Notes: generated by a model from the sequence alone, not told the origin. Positions 8,077 to 16,952 are shown, numbered from the stretch's first letter. The stretch: 64,000 nucleotides of DNA from PALSA-270 sp963770915 (GCA_963770915.1 CAVYRG010000001.1:3844001-3908000); one strand, 5' to 3'. Made by a program: numbers and translations.

Positions 8077-8081
8077 GGAGG
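8077..8081 (+). promoter_or_regulatory. Shine-Dalgarno sequence that favours a non-ATG start of lolA
   Basis: GGAGG at 8077-8081 is the only strong ribosome site in front of lolA. It is 8 bases before CTG 8090 and 5 before ATT 8087, but 17 before TTG 8099. No ATG or GTG is available in this frame before the signal peptide. Confidence 0.5.
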
Positions 8082-8089
8082 CTTTTATT

Positions 8090-8743
8090 CTGCGCAGTTT
8101 GGTTGTTTTCTTTTTGGCGACTGCGGCGTTTGCTGCAGCCAGCCCGGCGACTGACCTTCACACCATCGCCCGCGGGGTTGATAATCACTACAACCGCCTG
8201 CAGACGCTGCGCGCGGAATTTACGGAGATCTATCGCGCAGACGGCATCGAACGGACCGAATCCGGCACGCTTTGGCTGAAAAAATCTGGCAAAATGCGCT
8301 GGGAGTATCGTTCTCCTGCCCAGAAGCTGTTTGTGAGCGACGGCAAAACGGCCTGGCTTTACCTTCCCGACGACCGCCAGGTGCGCAAGACGCCGGCCCG
8401 CCAGCTGGACGACTTGAGGTCGCCGCTGGCGTTCCTGCTGGGCAAGGCTCATCTGGAGAAGGAGCTGGAGGGGCTGGCAATTGCTTCTGACGCCACCCCG
8501 TTGATTCCGGGGGACGTAGTCCTTCGGGGTGTACCAAAAGGATTGGCAAGCAACATAAATCAGGTCATGCTGGAGGTTACACCGGATTACCACATTACCC
8601 GCATCTTAGTGGAAGCAGGGGATGGTGGTCAGACCGAGTACCGCTTCAGCGAGCAGAAAGAGAATGTGGAAATCTCGGGAGAGAAATTCCGCTTCGCTCC
8701 GCCCCCGGGCGTGGAGATCGTGAGCGGCGAGCTCGGCCAGTAA
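8090..8743 (+). CDS. lolA: Outer-membrane lipoprotein carrier protein LolA
   Basis: The protein has about 217 residues with a signal peptide (LVVFFLATAAFAAA). Mature LolA features follow: LQTLRAEFTEIYR, GTLWLKKSGKMRWEY, KLFVSDGKTAWLYLPDDRQV and a terminal strand region. LolA shuttles lipoproteins through the periplasm to the outer membrane. The start is uncertain. CTG 8090 has the best spacing from GGAGG and gives a positively charged signal N-region (RS), while TTG 8099 is the conventional but poorly spaced choice. No lolB or lolCDE is nearby. Confidence 0.85.
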   Translation: MRSLVVFFLATAAFAAASPATDLHTIARGVDNHYNRLQTLRAEFTEIYRADGIERTESGTLWLKKSGKMRWEYRSPAQKLFVSDGKTAWLYLPDDRQVRKTPARQLDDLRSPLAFLLGKAHLEKELEGLAIASDATPLIPGDVVLRGVPKGLASNINQVMLEVTPDYHITRILVEAGDGGQTEYRFSEQKENVEISGEKFRFAPPPGVEIVSGELGQ

Positions 8744-8905
8744 AGTTTGGGCTAGTTCGTATGTGCAAGGAATAAAAAGGCTTACTTGTGGCTGTTGAAC
8801 GTTTGCAGAGTTTTCGGTGTCAATTGGAGGAAGGGCGGATTCATCCCAGGTTTATGTTGGGAATGCTAGACTTGGGTGGGCGTAACGAGGTTACCGCCTG
8901 GATTT

Positions 8906-10120
8906 ATGGCTGAGTTCGTCATCAAGGCCGCGGACGAGCGCGGGCGCACGCTGCAACAAGTGGAACGCGGCATTTCTGAAGCCGACGTTCGCGAACGCTT
9001 CGCGCAGCAGGGCTACCTGGTCCACTGGGTAAAGCCGCGAGGACTGCTGTCCTCCGGCGAAATGCCGTTTTCCCGCGGCAAGAAAATCCGGCAGAGCAAG
9101 TTCGTTATTTTCAATCAGCAATTTCTCACGTTGATTAAGGCGGGCTTGCCGATTCTGAATTCGCTCGACTTGCTGATCAAGCGGCAGAGCGACGCGCATC
9201 TGCGATCGGTGCTGGAAAACGTGCGCGACCGGGTGAAGAGCGGCGAATTGCTCTCCGATAGTTTTGCGGCGCAGGCGGTTTTTCCCAAGATTTATACGAC
9301 CACGCTTTTGGCGGGCGAGAAGAGCGGCAACATGGAGGAAGTGCTTAACCGCTACATCTCCTTCCAGCGCCTGGCCATTACGTTCAAGAAGAAGCTGGCG
9401 GTGTCGCTGGTGTATCCCACGCTGCTGGTGGTGATGGTGCTCTCCATGTTCACCTTTCTGATCACCTACGTGGTGCCGCAGTTTGCGTTGCTGTACCAGA
9501 ACATGGACGCGCAGCTACCGCCCTTAACCCTGTTCATGCTGGACGTCGGTACCCACGCGCAGCGCTATGGGCCCTTCATCGCGATACTGCTGGTTGTGGC
9601 TATCGTCGGGTTTTGGCGCTGGAGGGCCACCGATCGCGGCGCCGAGCGCATTGACCGCGCGGTTTTGGCAACGCCGATCGTGGGGCCGATTTGGCTGAAA
9701 TATCAGGTGGCAAATTTCTCGCGCATGCTCTCCACGTTGCTGACCGGCGGCTTGCCGCTGGTGCCTTCGCTGGAAACTGCGGGCGCATCCATGGGGAGCC
9801 GGCGCATTCTGAAAGGCCTCGGCGAGGCTGCGAACCGCGTACGCGAAGGCCAAGCGCTGGCGAAAAGCCTGGAAGAGCAGAAGATGTTTCCCGAGCTTTC
9901 GGTGGAGATGATTGAGGTCGGTGAATCCACCGGGGCCTTGCCGGCGATGCTGAATTCGGTTGCGGAATTTTATGAGGAAGACGTGCAGACCGCGCTGGGC
10001 GCAGCGATGGCCCTGATCGAACCGACCATCCTGATTGTGATGGCGGTCTTCGTCGGCGGAGTTCTGATTTCGTTGTATCTGCCTTTGTTCTCGCTGGGAT
10101 CGAGCGGCGCTTTGCATTAG
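8906..10120 (+). CDS. pilC: Type IV pilus/type II secretion inner-membrane platform protein (PilC/GspF)
   Basis: This protein of about 404 residues has the two T2SSF repeats. The first contains FNQQFLTLIKAGLPILNSL (about 70-90) and the second FSRMLSTLLTGGLPLVPSLE. There are three long hydrophobic segments, one near 165-190, one near 215-240 and one at the C-terminus. PilC/GspF anchors the assembly ATPase and turns pilin insertion. The ATG at 8906 opens the conserved MAEFVIKAADERG start; a GTG at 8876 would add ten residues. It is the first gene of the assembly operon, and the ATPase gene follows after 32 bases. Confidence 0.93.
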   Translation: MAEFVIKAADERGRTLQQVERGISEADVRERFAQQGYLVHWVKPRGLLSSGEMPFSRGKKIRQSKFVIFNQQFLTLIKAGLPILNSLDLLIKRQSDAHLRSVLENVRDRVKSGELLSDSFAAQAVFPKIYTTTLLAGEKSGNMEEVLNRYISFQRLAITFKKKLAVSLVYPTLLVVMVLSMFTFLITYVVPQFALLYQNMDAQLPPLTLFMLDVGTHAQRYGPFIAILLVVAIVGFWRWRATDRGAERIDRAVLATPIVGPIWLKYQVANFSRMLSTLLTGGLPLVPSLETAGASMGSRRILKGLGEAANRVREGQALAKSLEEQKMFPELSVEMIEVGESTGALPAMLNSVAEFYEEDVQTALGAAMALIEPTILIVMAVFVGGVLISLYLPLFSLGSSGALH

Positions 10121-10152
10121 AGCAGGTGCGGTGAGCGGTAGGAGACGTGGAA

Positions 10153-11826
10153 ATGGCGACGGTGCCGGAACAAAAACCAATCCTGATCAACGGCGGCAAC
10201 GGCGGCCGAACTGCGGCTACCACGCAAGCCGGTGACATTGAGAAGGCGAAGGACATCGCCCGCCGCTATCGCTGCGAGTTCGTCGATCTGCGCGACTTCC
10301 AGCTGCACCACGACCTGTTCAAAAAAATCCAGGTTCACCTGATGTTCCGCTACAACTTCGTCCCGCTGGAAGAAACGCGGGACGGCCGCCTGGTGATCGC
10401 GATCGCCGATCCCAGCCAGCTGATGATGATCGACGAGATCAGCTTGCTGCTGCGCAAGCAGATCGTCGCCAAAGTCTCCACCCTGGCGCAGATCACCGAC
10501 ATCCTGAAAAAGACCGAGCAGTCGAAGCGCGTTCTGGAGGAAGCCAGCGAAGGCTTCGCGCTGAACGTAGTCACTGAGGATGAAAGCGGCGATGAGACGA
10601 TTTCCATCGACCGCCTGACTGCCGATGCCGACAGCCCCATCATCCGGCTGGTCGATACCACCATCTTCACCGCCCTGCAGCGCCGGGCAAGCGATATTCA
10701 CATCGAAACCCGCGACGACTCGGTGTGCATCAAGTTCCGCATCGACGGCGTGCTCACGCAGGCCATGCCGCCCATCGGCAGAGAGCATCACTCGACCATC
10801 ATTTCCCGTATCAAGGTCATGAGCGAGCTCGATATTTCCGAGCGCCGCGTGCCCCAGGACGGGCGCTTCCGCGTGAAGTACGGAACGCCGGAGCGGCCCA
10901 TCGACTTCCGCGTCTCGATCATGCCGTCGATCCACGGCGAAGACGCCGTGCTGCGCGTGCTCGACAAGGAATCGATGAGCGAGAAGTTCCACCAGTTGGT
11001 GCTCGATGTGGTGGGCTTCGACGAAGACGATTTGCGCAAGTTCCGCCGCTATATCGCCGAGCCCTACGGCATGGTGCTGGTCACCGGCCCGACCGGCAGC
11101 GGCAAGACGACGACACTGTATGCCGCGATCAGCGAAATCAAGACCGACGAAGACAAGATCATCACCATCGAAGACCCGGTCGAATATCAAATTCGCGGCA
11201 TCACGCAGATCCCGGTGAATGAAAAGAAGGGCCTAACCTTTGCTCGCGGGCTGCGCTCGATTTTGCGCCACGACCCCGACAAAATCATGGTCGGCGAAAT
11301 TCGCGACACCGAAACCGCGCAGATCGCCATTCAGTCCGCGCTGACCGGCCACCTGGTGTTCACCACGGTCCACGCCAACAACGTGGTGGACGTGATTGGC
11401 CGCTTCCTGAACATGGGAGTCGAGCCTTACAACTTTGTCTCCGCGCTGAACTGCATTCTGGCGCAGCGGCTGGTGCGGCTGATTTGCAATTCCTGCCGGA
11501 CGATCGTGCACTATCCGCCGGACGTGCTCGAGGCCAGCGGACTTGATCCGGACCAGTGGTCAAAGGTATCGTTCTATGAAGGGCAAGGTTGCATTGAGTG
11601 CGCGGGCACGGGATTCCGCGGGCGCACCGCCATCCACGAATTGCTCGACCTGAGCGACCGTATCCGCGAAATGATTCTGCTCAAGAAACCAACGTCGGAA
11701 ATCCGCCGGGCGGCGCGGGAAGAAGGCATGCGCTTCCTGCGCGAGTCCGCGCTGGATAAGGTGAGAACTGGGATGACGACGTTGAAGGAAATCAATAAAG
11801 TGACCTTCATCGAGAGTATGCGCTAG
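10153..11826 (+). CDS. pilB: Type IV pilus/type II secretion assembly ATPase (PilB/GspE family)
   Basis: This 557-residue protein has an N-terminal MshEN-like domain (about 25-125). The hexameric ATPase part contains Walker A GPTGSGKT (312-319), the Asp box ITIEDPVEYQI, Walker B with IMVGEIRDTETA, and the His box LVFTTVHANN. A zinc site is formed by CNSC (about 445) and CIEC (about 480), as in GspE and PilB and unlike PilT. It powers pilin or pseudopilin extrusion. ATG 10153 is chosen because GGAG lies eight bases upstream; GTG 10147 is possible. No separate retraction ATPase pilT is seen in the window. Confidence 0.93.
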   Translation: MATVPEQKPILINGGNGGRTAATTQAGDIEKAKDIARRYRCEFVDLRDFQLHHDLFKKIQVHLMFRYNFVPLEETRDGRLVIAIADPSQLMMIDEISLLLRKQIVAKVSTLAQITDILKKTEQSKRVLEEASEGFALNVVTEDESGDETISIDRLTADADSPIIRLVDTTIFTALQRRASDIHIETRDDSVCIKFRIDGVLTQAMPPIGREHHSTIISRIKVMSELDISERRVPQDGRFRVKYGTPERPIDFRVSIMPSIHGEDAVLRVLDKESMSEKFHQLVLDVVGFDEDDLRKFRRYIAEPYGMVLVTGPTGSGKTTTLYAAISEIKTDEDKIITIEDPVEYQIRGITQIPVNEKKGLTFARGLRSILRHDPDKIMVGEIRDTETAQIAIQSALTGHLVFTTVHANNVVDVIGRFLNMGVEPYNFVSALNCILAQRLVRLICNSCRTIVHYPPDVLEASGLDPDQWSKVSFYEGQGCIECAGTGFRGRTAIHELLDLSDRIREMILLKKPTSEIRRAAREEGMRFLRESALDKVRTGMTTLKEINKVTFIESMR

Positions 11827-11856
11827 AGCGGAGCGCCGGGAGTTGTACATCGAGGA

Positions 11857-12747
11857 ATGAGCCACAATTTCAATTCCAGCGCGCGCCCCAGGTTGGCATG
11901 TGAGATCGCCGCCGACCGCGTGCTTGCAGGCCGCGCCGAGCTAGGCGGCGGGGTTGCGTTCGCTGCCGACACCCTGAGCCGGGGCAGCGTAGTTCCGGAC
12001 CTGACCGAGCCCAACCTGAAGGACCGCGACTCTGTCTGCGACACTATCCGCGAAACGCTAGGCAGTCTTGGCAGCCACTCGCGCGACCTTATTGCGCTGC
12101 TGCCGGACGCGTCGGTGCGCGTAGTGCTTTTGGATTTTGACGCCTTGCCGACCAAACATCTGGAGGCGGAAGCAGTAGTGCGATTTCGCTTGAAGAAGTC
12201 GTTGCCCTTCGAAGTGGAGAAGGCCAAGGTTTCCTACCACGTGCAATCCGTGGGGGGCGCGGTTCGCGTAGTGGCGGCGGTCGGCCTGACCAGCGTCATC
12301 GAGGAGTATGAATCCGTTTTTGTCGACGCTGGCTACAGTCCGGGAGTAGTGCTGCCCTCGATGCTGGCGGCCCTCGGCGTGGTGAGCGCCGACCGGCCTA
12401 CGCTGGTGCTCAAAGTGGATACGCGCACTACGAGCATCGCCATCCTCGACAAGCAGCAGGTGCTGTTATTTCGCACCCTGGAGAATGCCAATGGCGTCGC
12501 CGTCACCGGTGACCGGCTGGCGGAGGAAGTTTATCCTTCGGTGGTATTTTTCCAAGACACATATCATTTGAACATTGAACGCATTTACGTGGCCGGCCTG
12601 CCCGACCTGGCCGGTGCGGCCCCTGCGCTGAAAGCCCAGACCGGGGCCGAAGTGCAGGAATTGGTCGGCGGCTCCGCCCGTGGCGGAGGGCGAAGTTCGA
12701 TTCCGAAATGGCAGATTGCGGGCGTAGCTGGAGCGCTGGCTTCCTGA
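11857..12747 (+). CDS. pilM: PilM-like actin-fold assembly protein
   Basis: This 296-residue protein of the actin/FtsA fold shows LACEIAADRVLAG at the start, LLPDASVRVVLLDFDALP, FRLKKSLPFEVEKAKVSY and VLKVDTRTTSIAILDKQQVLLFRTLE (the second phosphate loop). PilM is cytoplasmic, binds nucleotide and docks the N-terminus of PilN. It is shorter than the usual 350 residues, mainly at the C-terminal end, but the stop at 12747 is followed within three bases by the pilN start, so no truncation is implied. It lies downstream of pilB as in other pilus operons. Confidence 0.88.
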   Translation: MSHNFNSSARPRLACEIAADRVLAGRAELGGGVAFAADTLSRGSVVPDLTEPNLKDRDSVCDTIRETLGSLGSHSRDLIALLPDASVRVVLLDFDALPTKHLEAEAVVRFRLKKSLPFEVEKAKVSYHVQSVGGAVRVVAAVGLTSVIEEYESVFVDAGYSPGVVLPSMLAALGVVSADRPTLVLKVDTRTTSIAILDKQQVLLFRTLENANGVAVTGDRLAEEVYPSVVFFQDTYHLNIERIYVAGLPDLAGAAPALKAQTGAEVQELVGGSARGGGRSSIPKWQIAGVAGALAS

Positions 12748-12750
12748 AGC

Positions 12751-13350
12751 ATGCATTTAGATATCAATCTCGCAAGCTCTCCCTATGAAGATACACGGCG
12801 CTTCTGGCTGCGTTGGGGCGGGCTGCTAGCCGGGCTGGTCCTGGTCACGCTGGTGCTGTTGTTTGCTGCGGCGGACGGATGGGTAGCGGCGGCAAAAGAC
12901 CGGAGCCTGATCCGCCAGTGTGAGCAACAGATCGCTTCCCGCGACACGGAGCGGGAGAACGCCATCACCTTGTTGAATCTTCCCGCCAACCGCAGCACGC
13001 GCGACCGCTCTGAGTTTCTCAACGAGCTGTTTGCGCGCAAGGCTTTTTCCTGGACCAAGGTTTTCGAAGACCTGGAGCGAGTGATGCCCGCGCGTCTTCA
13101 CCTGGTTTCCATTCAGCCGGAAATGTCACCCGATAATCAGCTGGTGCTGAAGATGGTGGTCGCCGGGGAGTCGCGCGACCGTGCGATTGAGCTGGTGCGC
13201 AACATGGAGGATTCGAAGCACTTTCAACGGCCGCAGATTGTGCAGGAGAACACCGCTGCCCAGTCCACACCGGGCGACAACGTGCAGTTCGATATCAGCG
13301 CGCTGTATGTGCAGGAAACGGCCGCGGCGCTGCCGCGAGGTGGACAATAA
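12751..13350 (+). CDS. pilN: PilN-like inner-membrane assembly protein
   Basis: The protein has 199 residues. The N-terminal MHLDINLASSPYEDTRRFWLR matches the INLAS/INLLP peptide that binds PilM. One membrane helix follows (about 30-48), then a periplasmic coiled coil and a ferredoxin-like domain (FEDLERVMPARLHLVSIQPEM). The stop overlaps the pilO start (TAATG). Start and operon position are unambiguous. Confidence 0.87.
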   Translation: MHLDINLASSPYEDTRRFWLRWGGLLAGLVLVTLVLLFAAADGWVAAAKDRSLIRQCEQQIASRDTERENAITLLNLPANRSTRDRSEFLNELFARKAFSWTKVFEDLERVMPARLHLVSIQPEMSPDNQLVLKMVVAGESRDRAIELVRNMEDSKHFQRPQIVQENTAAQSTPGDNVQFDISALYVQETAAALPRGGQ

Positions 13351-13883
13351 TGCCCGATCTTCGCAATACGCGGCGCAAGCTCACAATTGCCTTCGCGATC
13401 ATGGGAGCTGTTGACCTGCTCGCCATTGCCGTGTTGGTCTCGCCGCTAGCGGGATCGCAACTCGCGCGCCGGCAACAGTTAGGCCAACTGGAAAAGGAAC
13501 TACAGCTGAAGACGCGTCAGGTTCAGCCGCTGGTCGGGTTTGACGGAAAGATCAAAGTGGCGCGGGAGGAGATCGCCAAATTTTACAAAGAGCGGCTTTC
13601 CGACCGCGACTCGGCCATTTCGGAAAGTCTGGGCCGGGTAGCCAAGGAAACGGGCGTCACCATTGGGCATATCGGCTACAGCATGAAGGACCCAGAATCG
13701 GTAGGCCTGCAGCCGATCGAGATCGACGCCAGCCTTTCCGGAAATTATCTGCAATTGGTGCGCTTCATCAACACGCTCGAACGGGATCAGCTGTTCTTCA
13801 TCGTGGACAGCGTGCAACTCGGGGGAGAGCAAAACGGCGTGGTGCGGCTGCAAATGAAGCTTGAGACGTATCTGAAAACGTAA
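13350..13883 (+). CDS. pilO: PilO-like inner-membrane assembly protein
   Basis: This 177-residue protein has one membrane helix (about 13-33), a coiled coil (QLGQLEKELQLKTRQVQPL) and a C-terminal PilO domain (SLSGNYLQLVRFINTLERDQLFFIVDSVQL). PilO pairs with PilN to form the alignment ring between the platform and the secretin. It shares the overlapping TAATG with pilN, so the two are translationally coupled. Confidence 0.87.
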   Translation: MPDLRNTRRKLTIAFAIMGAVDLLAIAVLVSPLAGSQLARRQQLGQLEKELQLKTRQVQPLVGFDGKIKVAREEIAKFYKERLSDRDSAISESLGRVAKETGVTIGHIGYSMKDPESVGLQPIEIDASLSGNYLQLVRFINTLERDQLFFIVDSVQLGGEQNGVVRLQMKLETYLKT

Positions 13884-13896
13884 ACATAGGCCTACG

Positions 13897-14517
13897 ATGC
13901 AAGTGGGAGCGGAAAACCGGACAAAGCTGATCGCGGCCCTGGTGCTGATGGGGCTGGCGCTGGCGCTGATGGGGAATTGGGCCTTCGGTTATTTTGGAGG
14001 CAGTTCCACAACCGCAGCGGCGCCTGCGGCTACGTCGACTGCCCAGGTAGACGAGGCTGCAACCGCGGCTTCCGTCACGGCACCCGTTCGCGCGCCGGCC
14101 CATGGTAAGAAAACGGCCTCCAGCGTAAAGTCCCTGGATCCGACCCTGCGTTACAACTTGCTGAGGCTCAGCGAAGACACCGAATACAAGGGCGCGGGGA
14201 GGAATATCTTCGCAGCGCAGATCGAGATTCCCAGGCCGATTGTCCCACCGGTGCCGAAACCGACGCCAGGGCCGCAGCTCCCTCCACAACCGCCACCACC
14301 GCCGCCGATCGATCTGAAATTCTTCGGGTTTGCCAGCCAGCCAGGGGAGCCGAAGAAGATTTTCCTCTCCAAGGACGGTGACACATTCATTGCCAGCGAA
14401 GGAGACATCGTGGATCGCCGCTACAGGGTACTGCGCATCACGCCGGTTTCGGTCGAGATCGAGGATGTGCTTAACAATAATCGTCAGGAAATTCCGCTGA
14501 CGCAGGGAGCAGGATAG
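13897..14517 (+). CDS. PilP-like periplasmic pilus assembly protein
   Basis: The 206-residue protein has a membrane anchor (about 10-30), then a long Ala/Thr/Pro linker including LPPQPPPPPPIDLKFFGFA. A small beta domain follows (FLSKDGDTFIASEGDIVDRRYRVLRITPVSVEIED) with the shape of PilP/GspC homology regions, which contact the secretin. Its position right after pilO agrees with PilP. It is not a classical lipoprotein, since it has no lipobox. Naming by position and fold is inference. Confidence 0.75.
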   Translation: MQVGAENRTKLIAALVLMGLALALMGNWAFGYFGGSSTTAAAPAATSTAQVDEAATAASVTAPVRAPAHGKKTASSVKSLDPTLRYNLLRLSEDTEYKGAGRNIFAAQIEIPRPIVPPVPKPTPGPQLPPQPPPPPPIDLKFFGFASQPGEPKKIFLSKDGDTFIASEGDIVDRRYRVLRITPVSVEIEDVLNNNRQEIPLTQGAG

Positions 14518-14530
14518 CGACGGCATTGCG

Positions 14531-15343
14531 ATGAGAGAGAAACGCTCAATTCGGAGCAAGAGCGGCTCGCAGCGAGGATACATCCTACTGACCCTGATGT
14601 TCTTCGTCGCAGTACTTGCCATCATGGCGGTTGCGATTGCCCCCACGCTAAGCTTCCAGACCAAGCGGGACCGCGAAGAGGAGATGATTCACCGCGGCGT
14701 GCAGTACTCCCGCGCCATTCGCAAATACTTTAAGAAATTTGGACGCTATCCCATGCGCATTGAGGATCTGGAAAACACTAACAACATGCGCTTCCTGCGC
14801 CGGCGCTATAAGGATCCCATCACCGGGAAGGATTTTAAGCTTCTTCACTTCGGCGAAGTGCAGATGACCATGCCGGGCGGGGTTGCAGGAGGCTTGCCGG
14901 CATCCTCAGGAACAAGGGGCCCGACCGAGGGATCGACTCCTGGGGCAGGAACGTCATCGGCACCCAGTCCAGCCGGAGCGGCGTCCAGTTCTGCAAGCCA
15001 AGACGACACGACAAGTTCGTCATCCAAAGTCTTCGGGGGAGGGCCAATCGTCGGCGTGGTCAGCGCAAGCAAAGATAAGAGCATTCGGGAGTTTAATGAC
15101 AAAGATCACTACAATCAGTGGCAATTTATCTACGATCCCGGCACCGACCGCGGAGGCTTGCTGAACACTCCCGCACAGCCGGCTTTGCAGAACGCCGTGA
15201 CGAATGCGCCGCAAGGCATGCCCGGAGCAGTTCCGGGAGCGGTTCCGAATGCCAACCCGTTTGGCCCGGGAATGGGCAACGGGGTAAGCAACATGCCCAT
15301 GGGGCAACCGCCGCAGAACCCGGCGCAACCGCAGCAACATTAA
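14531..15343 (+). CDS. Type II secretion-like pseudopilin with proline/glycine-rich tail
   Basis: The 270-residue protein has a prepilin-like leader ending in SQRG before YILLTLMFFVAVLAIMAVAI. It has Tyr instead of Phe at +1 and Thr rather than Glu at +5. Next come KRDREEEMIHRGVQYSRAIR and KKFGRYPMRIEDLENTNNMRFLRRRYKDPITG, the GspG-type segment. The last 100 residues are low-complexity (Ser/Ala/Pro/Gly/Asn, with PGAVPGAVPNANPFGPGMG). Lack of Glu5 is typical of minor (GspK/GspG-like tip) pseudopilins. It is the last gene of the assembly operon, followed by a terminator. Confidence 0.8.
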   Translation: MREKRSIRSKSGSQRGYILLTLMFFVAVLAIMAVAIAPTLSFQTKRDREEEMIHRGVQYSRAIRKYFKKFGRYPMRIEDLENTNNMRFLRRRYKDPITGKDFKLLHFGEVQMTMPGGVAGGLPASSGTRGPTEGSTPGAGTSSAPSPAGAASSSASQDDTTSSSSKVFGGGPIVGVVSASKDKSIREFNDKDHYNQWQFIYDPGTDRGGLLNTPAQPALQNAVTNAPQGMPGAVPGAVPNANPFGPGMGNGVSNMPMGQPPQNPAQPQQH

Positions 15344-15357
15344 TCCCAAACAAGAAA

Positions 15358-15388
15358 GCCCGGCGCATGGCCGGGCAATTCTTTTTCT
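15358..15388 (+). terminator. Rho-independent terminator of the pilus assembly operon
   Basis: GCCCGGC (15358-15364) pairs with GCCGGGC (15370-15376) around GCATG, followed by AATTCTTTTTCTT. It ends the operon that started at 8906 and is 50 bases from the convergent iron-sulfur carrier gene. Confidence 0.85.
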
Positions 15389-15438
15389 TGCCGCCGGGGC
15401 AAGACGCCCGGCGCTCGCTTGAATTCTCGATTTCCCTC

Positions 15439-15822
15439 TTACACGCTAAACGAGGAGCCGCATCCGCAGGTGCTCTTCACGTTCGGATTCTCGAACTTGA
15501 AGCCCGCGCCCTCGAGCGTTTCGACGTAGTCCACGATGCAGCCGTTCAGGTACATGACCGAAGTGGCGTCCACGTAGACCTTGAGGCCTTCCATGTCGAA
15601 AACCTTGTCCATCATGCCGGCGGCATTCTCAAAAGACATGGAGTAGGAGAAGCCGGAGCAGCCTCCACCCACAACGCCCACGCGCAAACCGGCGGGAGTA
15701 GGATTCTGCTGCCCCATGATCTCCTTGACCTTGTTGACTGCGGTTGAGGTCAGGGTGATGGGAGCCTTTTTCACCTCCGGAGCAGCGGGTGCTTTTACTT
15801 CAGGTGTGGTTGTCGTGGCCAT
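15439..15822 (-). CDS. erpA: A-type iron-sulfur carrier (HesB/IscA/ErpA family)
   Basis: This 127-residue protein has an Ala/Pro/Lys-rich N-terminus (about 20 residues) before the A-type domain ITLTSTAVNKVKEIM. All three cluster-binding cysteines are present: one in VGGGCSGFSY and two in the terminal STCGCGSSF. The family delivers Fe-S clusters to apoproteins. ATG 15822 has AGGAG seven bases upstream. ErpA and IscA cannot be told apart from sequence alone. No isc or suf genes are next to it. Confidence 0.9.
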   Translation of the reverse strand: MATTTTPEVKAPAAPEVKKAPITLTSTAVNKVKEIMGQQNPTPAGLRVGVVGGGCSGFSYSMSFENAAGMMDKVFDMEGLKVYVDATSVMYLNGCIVDYVETLEGAGFKFENPNVKSTCGCGSSFSV

Positions 15823-15852
15823 TCGTATCTCCTTGAAACTACTCGCAAACCG

Positions 15853-15881
15853 ATTATAGCAAACCCGGTCGCCCGGTAAGC
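15853..15881 (-). promoter_or_regulatory. Candidate sigma-70 promoter of the A-type carrier gene
   Basis: On the minus strand TATAAT (15858-15853) is perfect. The -35 is weak (CTTACC, about 16 bases away). It would give a leader of about 25 bases containing the AGGAG ribosome site. Confidence 0.4.
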
Positions 15882-16095
15882 CCAAAAAGCTGCCTAGCTG
15901 CTACAGGTAACCAGTGGTTAGATGACCGGTAGTGCTTCGAAGTCGCAGCACCTCGCATGGGGCCGTCGAAGCCGCTTGCTTTGCGGGGCTATAATGAAAC
16001 GTGGGCCCTTACCTGGATTCGGTTCTGCGGCCAACACTCCAATCTTGCTGGCGGCAGACCGTTGGGACGGCTCATCGCAAGTGCCGAGGTGACGT

Positions 16096-16371
16096 ATGTC
16101 TCCTGGTCTACTATGGCTCACGGTCACGTGGGGTGCTCTCACCGTCGTTCTGATCATCCTCCTGATTTATCGCAGCACGCTTACCATGCAAGAAGACGAT
16201 CAACTGTTCCTGGATGACGCCGACGCTCATATGGCTAAGGACCAGCTGGAAGTCATGACCAAAGTCAACCGGATCACGCCCGTGGTGAAAATCCTGGGCG
16301 GGGCATCCGGGGTTATGTTCCTTGTGCTGGCTGGTATGTTTATCTATCAGGGATTGAGCGCCGTGCAGTGA
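16096..16371 (+). CDS. Small two-helix membrane protein of unknown function
   Basis: The 91-residue protein has two membrane segments: LTVTWGALTVVLIILLIY (about 8-25) and ILGGASGVMFLVLAGMFIY (about 66-84). The acidic loop QEDDQLFLDDADAHMAKDQLE between them is probably cytoplasmic. GAGGTGA precedes the ATG, and a TATAAT lies at 15990-15995. I do not recognise a named family. The ribosome site and the clear membrane topology support a real gene. Confidence 0.65.
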   Translation: MSPGLLWLTVTWGALTVVLIILLIYRSTLTMQEDDQLFLDDADAHMAKDQLEVMTKVNRITPVVKILGGASGVMFLVLAGMFIYQGLSAVQ

Positions 16372-16589
16372 GCCTTGAGAAGTTGGATGTAACGTAGGGC
16401 CAGCGGCAGACGTTGGTGCAGCGGGCTGAGGGGTTCGCCCGTTGTGGAGTGATGCCTCGTCTAGAAAATCGCGCGTGCGGGACCGCGGGGTAACTTCGCC
16501 TGCGTGTTTTGAGCATTCCTACCTTGACCTCCGGGTGTGATTATCCGCAAAATGATCATTAGAGCGTGGCTTTGCGCGCGCTGGCGTGT

Positions 16590-16674
16590 GCGAAAGTGGC
16601 GGAATTGGCAGACGCACCAGACTTAGGATCTGGCGGGTAAAACCGTGGGGGTTCGAGTCCCCCCTTTCGCACCA
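16590..16674 (+). tRNA. tRNA-Leu (anticodon TAG), CCA encoded
   Basis: The acceptor stem GCGAAAG (16590-16596) pairs with CTTTCGC (16664-16670), followed by A and an encoded CCA. The anticodon stem CCAGA/TCTGG encloses CTTAGGA with anticodon TAG. The T arm is GGGGG-TTCGAGT-CCCCC. A variable arm (GGCGGGTAAAACCGT region) and 85-base length fit a class II leucine tRNA. Flanking bases 16372-16589 and 16675-16952 show no convincing gene. Confidence 0.95.
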
Positions 16675-16952
16675 GATTTTTCGCTGAGGTCCTTCCCCTG
16701 CGCGCGAGGCGCTCCGGGCAGGATTTCGCCTGCGGGTTCGGATGCCCGCAAAACGGCTTAAGCCAGTAACCTCGCTGAGCGTGGCGGCGGCCTGTACTGT
16801 CGAACCCCTTTCTGCGCGAAAAAAGTCCTCCCCTTCGCGAGTCTCCCGTGCGCGACTTCCAGCTTGGTGGCGGTGTAGCATCTTGGGCATAGTCCCGTGC
16901 AACGAGGGAGCTGCTCCGCGCCCTTTCGTGGACACCACAGTGAGGTAGTCGT

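Noticed and set aside
10117..11190. Long open frame (357 codons) antisense to the pilus ATPase gene
   Set aside because: It mirrors the codon pattern of the well-supported plus-strand ATPase, has no ribosome site and no recognisable domain. High GC at third positions creates such frames.
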